NCBI GenBank assembly: GCA_021160245.1 | Contig: JAGHCW010000227.1 | Location: 1-13,452, forward strand | DNA length: 13,452 nucleotides | Direction of reading: 5' to 3' | Origin: a bacterium | Lineage (GTDB): Bacteria; B130-G9 | Shown here: positions 6,449 through 13,452 of the stretch, piece after piece | How the letters are laid out: the number at the start of each line of letters is the position of its first letter | How positions within the stretch are numbered: the first letter of the stretch is position 1 | Program-made: the position numbers and the translations under genes | Notes under the pieces: generated by a model | The model's input: only the letters and a program-made list of their open reading frames with translations | What the model was told of the DNA's origin: nothing | Database searches by the model: none

Positions 6449-7156
6449 ATGAAGGCCGCAATTCTCCAACCGGGCTACTTGCCGTGGATAGGTTTTTTTG
6501 ACCTGGCTGCAAGGAGCGACATCTTCGTTATTCTGGACTGTGTTCAGTTTGATAAGAGGTCCTGGCGCAACCGCAATCGGATACGGACAGCCGAGGATTG
6601 GCAATGGCTTACTGTTCCTGTGATAACGAAGGGCAAGTTCACGCAGCGCATCGACGAAACGCGGATAGATAACACGCGCAATTGGGGCAAAAAGCATCTG
6701 ACGGCGATTTGGAATCATTACTCCAAAGCGCCTCATTTCAAGGAGTATTTTCCGTCTATTGAGGAGGCGCTTGGCGAGCAGTGGGAGCTACTGGTTGAAC
6801 TTGACATGCACTTCATTAGACTGCTTGACGACGCGTTTGGTCTTGGGACCAACTGGACGATGGCCTCGACTTTGAGTCCGTCGGGCAAGAAGGCCGATTT
6901 GATAGTTGAGATATGCAAGCTAGTTGGCGCGGACGAGTATCTGAATGGCGCAATGGGGCGTTCTTATCTCAGGGAAGATCAGTTCAAAGCTGAGGGTATA
7001 GAGCTCCGAATAATTGACTATGATCATCCCGTGTATAGACAATGTTACGACGGCTTTGTATCGCATCTCTCCGCGATTGATCTTCTGTTCAATCTCGGTA
7101 AGGACGCTCGGGAGGTACTCTTGGGAAATAATGGCACTCGGGACATAATCGAATGA
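6449..7156 (+). CDS. WbqC-like family protein
   Basis: 235 residues. The family signature is at the N-terminus: ILQPGYLPWIGFFDLA, then VILDCVQFDKRSWRNRNRI, then WLTVPV. This is the WbqC-like family (named after an O-antigen gene product), whose members sit in sugar-nucleotide, polysaccharide or lipid-modification clusters; the biochemical role is not established. There are no membrane segments, so it is likely cytosolic. There is no Shine-Dalgarno sequence ahead of ATG 6449 (the preceding bases read TTTAATCCCT), and a promoter-like pair ends 7 bases before the ATG, so the mRNA may be leaderless. The radical SAM gene follows after 172 bases, with an inverted repeat between them. Confidence 0.85.
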   Translation: MKAAILQPGYLPWIGFFDLAARSDIFVILDCVQFDKRSWRNRNRIRTAEDWQWLTVPVITKGKFTQRIDETRIDNTRNWGKKHLTAIWNHYSKAPHFKEYFPSIEEALGEQWELLVELDMHFIRLLDDAFGLGTNWTMASTLSPSGKKADLIVEICKLVGADEYLNGAMGRSYLREDQFKAEGIELRIIDYDHPVYRQCYDGFVSHLSAIDLLFNLGKDAREVLLGNNGTRDIIE

Positions 7157-7204
7157 GCCAGATTCAACGAGTTGAGGAAAGCGAAATCCGCAGTTCTTAC
7201 TTAG

Positions 7205-7318
7205 CTCTGTGCTCTCTGTGTCTCTGTGGCGAGAGGACCCTTGAATGAAACTCACTAGCCAGAACGGGACAAAAGGGGAAAGGAAAATAGAACGACAGAG
7301 ACACAAAGATTCACAGAG
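7205..7318 (+). repeat. Imperfect inverted repeat between the WbqC-like and radical SAM genes
   Basis: The left arm (7205-7229) reads CTCTGTGCTCTCTGTGTCTC and continues TGTGG. The reverse complement of the right arm (7293-7318) matches it at about 22 of 26 positions with one gap. The arms are separated by 63 bases. In RNA this would fold into a long stem whose 3' arm ends just before the radical SAM start codon and includes part of AGAGAGG, its likely ribosome binding site. CTCTGTGTCTCTGTGG-type words are, to my recollection, widespread intergenic repeats in some environmental bacteria, so this may be one copy of a dispersed element. Confidence 0.65.
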
Positions 7319-7328
7319 AGGCGGAGGA

Positions 7329-8861
7329 ATGACGCATTTCAAAGTCTGCTTGGTCGCGCTTTACAACACTGAACTGTCGGGCGTCAGGTATATTCACTCG
7401 CTTCTAAAATCCGAGGGTTTTGACGCCTCGATAATCTTCTTCAAGCGGCTGAACATAAATGACGGAAAGCCAGCCACTGAGAAAGAACTCGATCTTTTTG
7501 CGGAGCTCATTGGGCGGATTGAGCCTGACCTTCTGGGAATTGGCATTGGCTGCTCGACGTTCCGCAACACGGCTCTGGAGCTGACCAAAAAGGCCCGAGA
7601 GGTCGTGGATTGCCCCATCGTGTGGGGAGGCGTTCACGTAACTGTTACGGCGGATCGGTCGCTCTCGGAGCACGAGCTCCTCGTCATTGGTGAGGGCGAG
7701 GCGGCGATGCTTGATCTGGCAAAAAGGCTTTCAGATGGCAAGAGCATAGATGATGTCGAGAACGTATGGCTTTCCAGGGATGGGAGGGAGATCAAGAATC
7801 CCGTACGAGCGCCGGTTCAAGACCTCGACCGGCTCCCGTTCCATGATTTTGGCAACGAGGGCAAGTTCTTCATCAATGAGGACGAGCTCTTTGAGTTCGA
7901 TCCGCTTGTTGAGGAGCACGATCTCTACCAGGTGATGACGACAAGGGGCTGTCCTTTTGCCTGCACATATTGCGCAAATAGCGTCTATAGCAAGCTCTAC
8001 CGGGGGATGGGCAAGCTCGTCAGGACGCGATCTGTTGAGAACGTAATCTCCGAGCTTCAATACGCCACAAAGATGCTGCCGAACATCAAGCAAGTGGCCT
8101 TTTACGACGACGTCTTTGGCCTCGATCTCAAATGGACGGCCAAGTTCTGCGAACAATACAAGGAGAAAATCGGCATTCCATACTGGGTATATGTTCACCC
8201 CAAGACGGTCAACGAGCAGCTGATCAGGATGTTGAAGGATAGTGGCCTGGTTTACGTTGACATGGGCATTCAGAGCGGATCGCAGCGTGTGCGCAATGAG
8301 TTTTTCAAGCGGATGGACACAAATGAGGACGTTCAGCGGGCGATGTCAATTGTCCACGACCTGAAGGTCAAACCCAGGCTTGATTTCATAATGGACAATC
8401 CGTTTGAGGAGGCGAGCGACAAGCAAGAGCTTTTGCAACTACTTTTGAGCTTCAAGCGCCCGTTCGAGTTTCGGCTCTATTCGCTGGCATATTTCCCGGG
8501 CGTGGAGCTGACCAGGATGGCGCTCGAGCGTGGTTATATACAGGAAGATGACGTTGAGGACATCTCCTGCAAGACCATGAAGCAGTGGTTTGTCTCCACG
8601 GATTTCAAGCGGTCGAAGGAGGACATTCTGCTAAATAGCCTGGTCTCGCTGACGGGCAAATCTTTCGTGCCTCGCTTTATGATTCGAACGCTCTCCAAGA
8701 TCGGGTTTCTACGGTCGTTCCCCACGCCAGTTGTTCTGCTATCGACAATTGCCAATATCATTCGATTCTTCTGGACGGGGCTAAAACTGCTTTTGAAGGG
8801 CGAGGTCTCGTTTGCCATGGTCAGAAAACACATCAAGTTCGTATTCACCGTCAGCAGGTAG
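7329..8861 (+). CDS. B12-binding-type radical SAM protein
   Basis: 510 residues. The N-terminal 150 or so residues form a B12-binding-like Rossmann domain: KVCLVALYN, PDLLGIGIGCSTF, IVWGGVHVTVTA and VIGEGEAA. The DxHxxG cobalamin-ligand motif is not evident, as in many members. The radical SAM core follows with TTRGCPFACTYC, where C208, C212 and C215 bind the 4Fe-4S cluster; FYDDVFGLD and VDMGIQSGSQRVRN follow in the barrel. The C-terminal 100 residues are rich in hydrophobic and basic stretches (TPVVLLSTIANIIRFFWTGL), suggesting membrane association. Substrate unknown; the WbqC-like neighbour hints at glycan or lipid modification, but that is inference. ATG 7329 is preferred, because the extension back to ATG 7245 merely translates the inverted repeat. 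GGAGG touches the ATG, so AGAGAGG at 7315-7321 is the likelier ribosome binding site. dnaE follows after 21 bases. Confidence 0.88.
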   Translation: MTHFKVCLVALYNTELSGVRYIHSLLKSEGFDASIIFFKRLNINDGKPATEKELDLFAELIGRIEPDLLGIGIGCSTFRNTALELTKKAREVVDCPIVWGGVHVTVTADRSLSEHELLVIGEGEAAMLDLAKRLSDGKSIDDVENVWLSRDGREIKNPVRAPVQDLDRLPFHDFGNEGKFFINEDELFEFDPLVEEHDLYQVMTTRGCPFACTYCANSVYSKLYRGMGKLVRTRSVENVISELQYATKMLPNIKQVAFYDDVFGLDLKWTAKFCEQYKEKIGIPYWVYVHPKTVNEQLIRMLKDSGLVYVDMGIQSGSQRVRNEFFKRMDTNEDVQRAMSIVHDLKVKPRLDFIMDNPFEEASDKQELLQLLLSFKRPFEFRLYSLAYFPGVELTRMALERGYIQEDDVEDISCKTMKQWFVSTDFKRSKEDILLNSLVSLTGKSFVPRFMIRTLSKIGFLRSFPTPVVLLSTIANIIRFFWTGLKLLLKGEVSFAMVRKHIKFVFTVSR

Positions 8862-8882
8862 TTCTAGGCTTAGGAGCATATT

Positions 8883-11800
8883 TTGAGTAAAACATTCGTT
8901 CATCTGCACGTTCATACAGACTACAGCATTCTGGACGGGATGTGCACAATTCCTAGGCTCGTCGAGAAGGCCGTCCAATGGGGCATGCCGGCTATGGCCA
9001 TTACTGACCACGGCAACCTCTTCGGGGTCATCGAGTTTTACCAGGCCTGCACATCGGCCGGCATCAAGCCGATAATCGGCTGCGAGGTCTATGTTGCGCC
9101 TCGCAAGATGACAGACAAAGAATCGAGCAAGGACGGGCAATCTAGGACAGCGCATCTCGTCTTGCTAGCAAAGAATTACGAGGGTTACCTGAATCTTGCG
9201 AAGCTGTCGTCGGCAGCATTCATTGATGGTTTTTTCTATAAACCGAGAGTAGATAGGGACCTTCTGCGGAAGCACTCGTCGGGGCTTATCGCTCTGTCGG
9301 CTTGCGTGAAGGGCGAGGTCGCCTCGAATCTGAGGAGTGGACAGCATCAAAAGGCCAGGGAGGCCGCTGAGTTCTACAGCGAGACATTTGGTCCGGGCAA
9401 CTTCTTTTTGGAGATCATGAACAACTGTCCACTGCAGCGGGGTCTAATCCGGCCAATCGTGGATCTTGCGAAGGAGATGAACCTCCCATTGGTGGCCACC
9501 AACGACTGTCATTATGTGGACAAAGAGGACGCCAAGGCCCACGACGCTCTACTTGCTCTGCAGCAGAAGAAGAAAGTCGAGGAAGAGGACCGTATGAGGT
9601 TTCCGACCGATGACTTTTATCTGAAATCGCCTGACATAATGCACAAGGAGTTCGCTGAATTTCATGAGGCGCTTGCGAACACATATCTTGTGGCCGAGAT
9701 GTGCGAGGATTCTATTCTCAAGCCCTCCATGGGCGCCTACCTGACGCCGGAGTTTGTGGTGCCCCCTGACCACGATCTTGATAGCTACATGTCGGAGCTG
9801 GCGAGTAAAGGTCTTGATGAAAAACTGGAGCTTATGCGAGCTTCGATGACCGATAGCCAGTTCCAGACGATTGCCGAAAAATACCGGGAACGCCTGGCGA
9901 TGGAGATCGAGATCATATTGAAGACCAGATTCTCTGGATACTTCCTGATCGTTTGGGATTTCATCCGTTTTGCCGTGCAGCGCGGCATCCCGGTCGGCCC
10001 CGGGCGAGGCTCTGCGGTCGGCAGCCTGGTCTGCTACTGCCTCGGGATAACCGACATAGACCCGATAAAGTATGACTTGCTGTTTGAGCGGTTCCTCAAT
10101 CCTGAACGGATAGGGATGCCGGACATTGACATTGATCTGTGTCAGCAGCGCCGGGAGGAGGTCTTCACGTACCTTCGTGGCAAGTACGGCGAGCGCAATG
10201 TGGCGCAGATAGTCGTGTTCCACAAGTTCAAGACTGATTCGGTCATTCTTGACATGGCTCGTGTGCTGTCAATCCCCGCGCAGAAGGCCACGCTAGTGAA
10301 GTCGATGATTCCCCCTGGCATGACGCTTGACGAGGCGATTTCAGAGGTGCCGGGGCTCGCCGCGACGATGAAGGATGACCCGGACGTGAATACGCTTGTG
10401 GATATGGGTCGCCGGCTAGATGGCGTGACGAGGCACGTCGGCAAACACGCCTGCGGTGTTGTTATCTCGCCCAGGCCGCTCTCTGAGATCATTCCGCTCT
10501 ATAAGCCTTCCGACAAGGACGACATAACCACGCAATATCACATGGAGTCGGTTGGTGAACTTGGCCTACTAAAGATGGACCTTCTTGGGCTGAAGACGCT
10601 CACCATGATAGCCAAGTGCATTAGTTTGGTGGAAGAGAGTCGCGGTGTCAAAATCGACCTATCGCATGTTCCGCTGGACGACAACGAGACCTTAGCCCTT
10701 TTTGCCACCGCCGACACAACCGGGGTCTTCCAGTTTGAGAGTTCCAGCATGAGGAGTCTTCTAAAGCGCATAAAACCGGACTGCTTTGAGGACGTCATAG
10801 CCTGCAATGCGCTGCACCGTCCGGGGCCGATGAAGTCAGGAATGGTTGATGACTACGCCGAGCGCAAGCATGGCCGCCAGGAGGTCGATTACTTAGGCTT
10901 TGATCAGCTGGAGCCTATTCTCAAGGAGACAAATGGAGTAGTCGTCTATCAGGAGCAAGCGATGCGCATCTCAAACGTCATCGCCGGCTTCTCTTACGGA
11001 CAGGCCGACATGCTGCGCAAAGCGATGAGCAAGAAGAAGATGAAGGTCATGGAGGCCATGCGCGCGAAGTTCGTAGCCGGGGCGGCCACAAATGGGATAC
11101 GAGATGGTCAGGCAAACAAGCTCTTTGACCTCCTGTCCGGCTTTGCTGAGTATGGATTCAACAAATCACACAGCACGGCTTACGGCTACCTAGCGTTTCA
11201 GTGTGCCTATCTAAAGGCTCATTATCTGCCAGAATTCGTCGCGGCGACGTTGAGCATAAACAGGAACGATTACGCCTCGTTGCGCTCGAAGCTTGCGGGA
11301 TGCCGCGGTCTGGGCATCGAACTCCGGCCTCCGGACATCAACAAAAGCGCTGCTGATTTCTCGGTAGTCGAGGACTCTGTTCTATTCGGTCTATCGGCCA
11401 TCAAGGGGATTGGGAGCGGGGTGGTGTCTGAGATCATCAAAGCGCGGGATGATGGCGGCCCATTCAAATCGATGATAGAGTTCTGCAAGAGAGCGCCTCA
11501 AGGAGTTGCCAAGCGAAGCGTCTTGGAGAGGCTGATATGCTCAGGGGCATTCGATTGTCTTGGCCCGACGCGGGCACAGCACTCGGCAATGATCGATGAC
11601 GCCCTGAATTTGACTGCCTCCGCCCGTGAGGAGAAGGAGAGCGGCCAGGCATCACTTTTCGGGGCCATTCCGATCGCACAGAACGGAGCTGATGAGGTCG
11701 AAGTCCCGGACATACCTCAGTGGGATATGGATGAGCTCCTGGAGAAGGAAAGAGGTGTCTTGGAGGTCTATCTCTCCGGACACCCCCTTGAGAAATACCG

Positions 11801-12398
11801 CCCACAGCTTGATAGGTTCATGGTCGCCTCCATTGCGAAGATCATCGAGAACATCTCGGGTGTAAAAGCCGGCGATAAGCTCCGACTCGCCGGCGTAATC
11901 ATCGAGAAGGCGATTAAACGAACCAGAAAAAAGGAGCGAATGGCAGTTCTCATGATGGAGGACCTCACCGGCCTTTATCGAGTAGTCGTCTTCCCAGAGC
12001 TTTACAAACAGGTAGTCGAGCTCCTGGAGGGACATGAGCCTCTCGCTATCACCGGCACCATCAAGATCGAATCGACCGAGGCCGAGGAGGGCGACAGCGT
12101 TGAGATATTTGCGGAGGAAATCTACCCTCTTTGCGCCTTGCGTGAGCGAATGATGACGGAGCTTCGCCTGAGGCTATCGGCGCGATTGCTGGACGATCAA
12201 CAGCTCGGGATTCTACACGATGTGATCAAGAGCTATCCCGGCAATTGCATGCTCACGCTGCAGCTTGAGCAGCTCTCTGAAAATGGAATCGCATCCGTAC
12301 TCATTGAGGCCGGTGATGAGTTCAGAGTCTCGCCATCTGAGGCGCTGATTGCTCGCCTCGAGGAGCTACCTCTTATTCTGGGCATAATTGAGCAGTAG
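8883..12398 (+). CDS. dnaE: DNA polymerase III alpha subunit
   Basis: 1171 residues, close to the 1160 of E. coli DnaE; the catalytic subunit of the replicative polymerase. The start is TTG 8883, with AGGAG ending 6 bases upstream. Domain order is standard. The PHP domain (about 5-280) opens HLHVHTDYSILDG and contains ITDHGN and GCEVYVAP. The palm has GPGRGSAVGS, the catalytic PDIDID motif (D414, D416, D418) and KMDLLGL (D566). Fingers and helix-hairpin-helix follow, then an OB fold near 980-1070 (LRLAGVIIEKAIKR) and a C-terminal domain. Metal ligands of an active PHP exonuclease are all present (H9, H11, D18, H43, E68, H91, C141, D208, H210), whereas E. coli has lost several. It converges with the minus-strand gene 31 bases downstream, with no clear terminator between. 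Confidence 0.97.
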   Translation: MSKTFVHLHVHTDYSILDGMCTIPRLVEKAVQWGMPAMAITDHGNLFGVIEFYQACTSAGIKPIIGCEVYVAPRKMTDKESSKDGQSRTAHLVLLAKNYEGYLNLAKLSSAAFIDGFFYKPRVDRDLLRKHSSGLIALSACVKGEVASNLRSGQHQKAREAAEFYSETFGPGNFFLEIMNNCPLQRGLIRPIVDLAKEMNLPLVATNDCHYVDKEDAKAHDALLALQQKKKVEEEDRMRFPTDDFYLKSPDIMHKEFAEFHEALANTYLVAEMCEDSILKPSMGAYLTPEFVVPPDHDLDSYMSELASKGLDEKLELMRASMTDSQFQTIAEKYRERLAMEIEIILKTRFSGYFLIVWDFIRFAVQRGIPVGPGRGSAVGSLVCYCLGITDIDPIKYDLLFERFLNPERIGMPDIDIDLCQQRREEVFTYLRGKYGERNVAQIVVFHKFKTDSVILDMARVLSIPAQKATLVKSMIPPGMTLDEAISEVPGLAATMKDDPDVNTLVDMGRRLDGVTRHVGKHACGVVISPRPLSEIIPLYKPSDKDDITTQYHMESVGELGLLKMDLLGLKTLTMIAKCISLVEESRGVKIDLSHVPLDDNETLALFATADTTGVFQFESSSMRSLLKRIKPDCFEDVIACNALHRPGPMKSGMVDDYAERKHGRQEVDYLGFDQLEPILKETNGVVVYQEQAMRISNVIAGFSYGQADMLRKAMSKKKMKVMEAMRAKFVAGAATNGIRDGQANKLFDLLSGFAEYGFNKSHSTAYGYLAFQCAYLKAHYLPEFVAATLSINRNDYASLRSKLAGCRGLGIELRPPDINKSAADFSVVEDSVLFGLSAIKGIGSGVVSEIIKARDDGGPFKSMIEFCKRAPQGVAKRSVLERLICSGAFDCLGPTRAQHSAMIDDALNLTASAREEKESGQASLFGAIPIAQNGADEVEVPDIPQWDMDELLEKERGVLEVYLSGHPLEKYRPQLDRFMVASIAKIIENISGVKAGDKLRLAGVIIEKAIKRTRKKERMAVLMMEDLTGLYRVVVFPELYKQVVELLEGHEPLAITGTIKIESTEAEEGDSVEIFAEEIYPLCALRERMMTELRLRLSARLLDDQQLGILHDVIKSYPGNCMLTLQLEQLSENGIASVLIEAGDEFRVSPSEALIARLEELPLILGIIEQ

Positions 12399-12429
12399 TA
12401 CCCCGAGTTGAGTCAGTTGATTCGGTTGC

Positions 12430-13320
12430 CTAGTCCTCGTGATTCTTACCTACAGTGAAGGACGCTGATGCCCAATCCGAGCGTCCATTGAGGTTCATTG
12501 CGGAAACACTGATCGAATACCGGCCATCAGGCATTAGCTTGCATTGCTCTTTGGGGATGAACAATCGCTCGCCGCACACATTGACCATGGCAGCGCCAAC
12601 CGCCCCCTCAATACGCACGGCATACCAAAGGGCATTTGGCGAACGCGTCCAGCCTATCTTGGGGGGGGAACTTGCGAATCGTGAAGAGTCGTTTGGCAGG
12701 AGAATCCGCTCAGGCCTCTGAGGGGGTAGCATGTTGGTCAGACGCCTCAGCAAGTGGCTTTTGATTTCCTCCGCTTGATCTCGCGTCAGCTCGTTCGGTC
12801 CAAGAATGAACGCCGAGGCGCCGTCCGGTAGCGCCACGCGACGGACGAGGGACGGATGAATCGCTTTATTTCTGATGGCCATGTGAAGGGCGCCACCCAC
12901 TTCTAGTGCCCGTGAGCAAAACGGTATGACGCCCATATCCCCGTCCTTGCATAGGATGAAATCGCTTGTCAGAAGGGCCATTAGATGATCATCGAGCGAA
13001 TCTGTGAACGTTCGATATATTACATTGACGTCTTCGCTATTCCTAAGCTTCGCCTCAAGTGTCATCGTCCAGGGGTTAATCTCCGCTGAAAATGGAACAG
13101 TGAACAACGAATAACTCCGCCCAGCGCCTCGCGACGCGGCTTGACGCGGCATCGACTCAGATCGGTTGGCGTCCTGTGGGAAGATAACTGTCTGAGAGGT
13201 CAAATAAGGCAATCTATGAGAGGGTGGCGCCTGGCCACCGCACTCCAAAAGGCCAGAGCCACCTGCGTCAATCTGATTATCCGCCTCGCACGATTCCGGT
13301 TGATATACTTGGCCATTCAA
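12430..13320 (-). CDS. Hypothetical protein with possible fibronectin-like C-terminus
   Basis: 296 residues from ATG 13320; the frame is closed upstream by TAG at 13336-13338. I do not recognise the family. Residues around 217-292 read like a fibronectin type III-like fold: PPKIGWTRSPNALWYAVRIE, then PDGRYSISVSAMN and WASASFTV. The middle (about 70-200) mixes beta and helical stretches (SLFTVPFSAEINPW, TRDQAEEIKSHLLRRLTNML). No signal peptide or membrane helix is evident at this start. The first 56 residues look non-native: they are proline/glycine-rich and include a hairpin-forming repeat, so the real start may be ATG 13152 (MPRQAASRGAGRS). The gene stands alone and converges with dnaE. Reality of the gene is supported by length and by coding-like composition; function is unknown. 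Confidence 0.6.
   Translation of the reverse strand: MNGQVYQPESCEADNQIDAGGSGLLECGGQAPPSHRLPYLTSQTVIFPQDANRSESMPRQAASRGAGRSYSLFTVPFSAEINPWTMTLEAKLRNSEDVNVIYRTFTDSLDDHLMALLTSDFILCKDGDMGVIPFCSRALEVGGALHMAIRNKAIHPSLVRRVALPDGASAFILGPNELTRDQAEEIKSHLLRRLTNMLPPQRPERILLPNDSSRFASSPPKIGWTRSPNALWYAVRIEGAVGAAMVNVCGERLFIPKEQCKLMPDGRYSISVSAMNLNGRSDWASASFTVGKNHED
13223..13239. repeat. Short perfect hairpin within the N-terminal part of the minus-strand gene
   Basis: GGTGGC (13223-13228), loop GCCTG, GCCACC (13234-13239). It lies in the doubtful N-terminal extension of the minus-strand gene, where the translation reads LECGGQAPPSH. This looks more like an intergenic repeat hairpin than protein-coding constraint, but only one copy is seen in the window. 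Confidence 0.35.
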
Positions 13321-13452
13321 ATGTATTGTTATGACCTATCAATCAATCCGGCTTGCACGATTTCGGGGCCGGTGTCTTGGGTAGCGTGTCAGGCCTTCAG
13401 TAGTTGCTTGGTGGTAAAACAGATGAGGCTTTCTTCGTGAACATACTCGGTA

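Noticed and set aside
7245-7328. N-terminal extension of the radical SAM gene from ATG 7245
   Set aside because: The 28 extra residues are hydrophilic translation of the inverted repeat loop and arm; the B12-like domain begins right after ATG 7329.
9549-10223. Minus-strand open frame of 224 codons within dnaE
   Set aside because: It is a shadow of the dnaE coding strand; dnaE motifs run through the whole region.
11464-12035. Overlapping minus-strand frames near the end of dnaE
   Set aside because: They have no ribosome binding site or family resemblance and lie opposite the conserved OB-fold region.

Overview
The window reads as chromosomal DNA from an uncultured, probably Gram-negative and probably anaerobic bacterium; I cannot place its phylum. 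Supporting signs are a sodium-type F-ATPase membrane sector of unusual design, a secreted beta-helix/PKD protein, a membrane-tethered helical-repeat protein and a B12-type radical SAM enzyme. I see no phage, insertion sequence or CRISPR array. Genes are closely packed and no gene-free stretch exceeds 300 bases.

Left part, minus strand (1-2220): the start of an F-ATPase operon in the order atpZ, atpI, atpB, atpE, running off the left edge. The c subunit is a fusion of at least three hairpins. Only the first carries a visible ion-binding site, which has carboxylates on both helices, a sodium-type pattern. AtpZ and AtpI are assembly or accessory proteins for the Fo sector and AtpB is the stator channel subunit.

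Middle left, plus strand (2254-5651): a divergent promoter starts a two-gene unit. The first gene encodes an exported parallel beta-helix protein with a C-terminal PKD domain. The second, 10 bases later, encodes a membrane-anchored alpha-solenoid built from about twenty very regular 13-residue units.

Middle, plus strand (5739-8861): a promoter, a tRNA-Arg gene with anticodon ACG, and 21 bases later tadA, whose product makes inosine in exactly that anticodon. Then come a WbqC-like gene (possibly leaderless) and a B12-dependent-type radical SAM gene. The last two are separated by an imperfect long inverted repeat that reaches the radical SAM ribosome binding site.

Right part: dnaE, the replicative polymerase alpha subunit (plus, TTG start, intact PHP metal site), converges on an unrecognised minus-strand gene with a possible fibronectin-like C-terminus. 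The last 131 bases show no gene.
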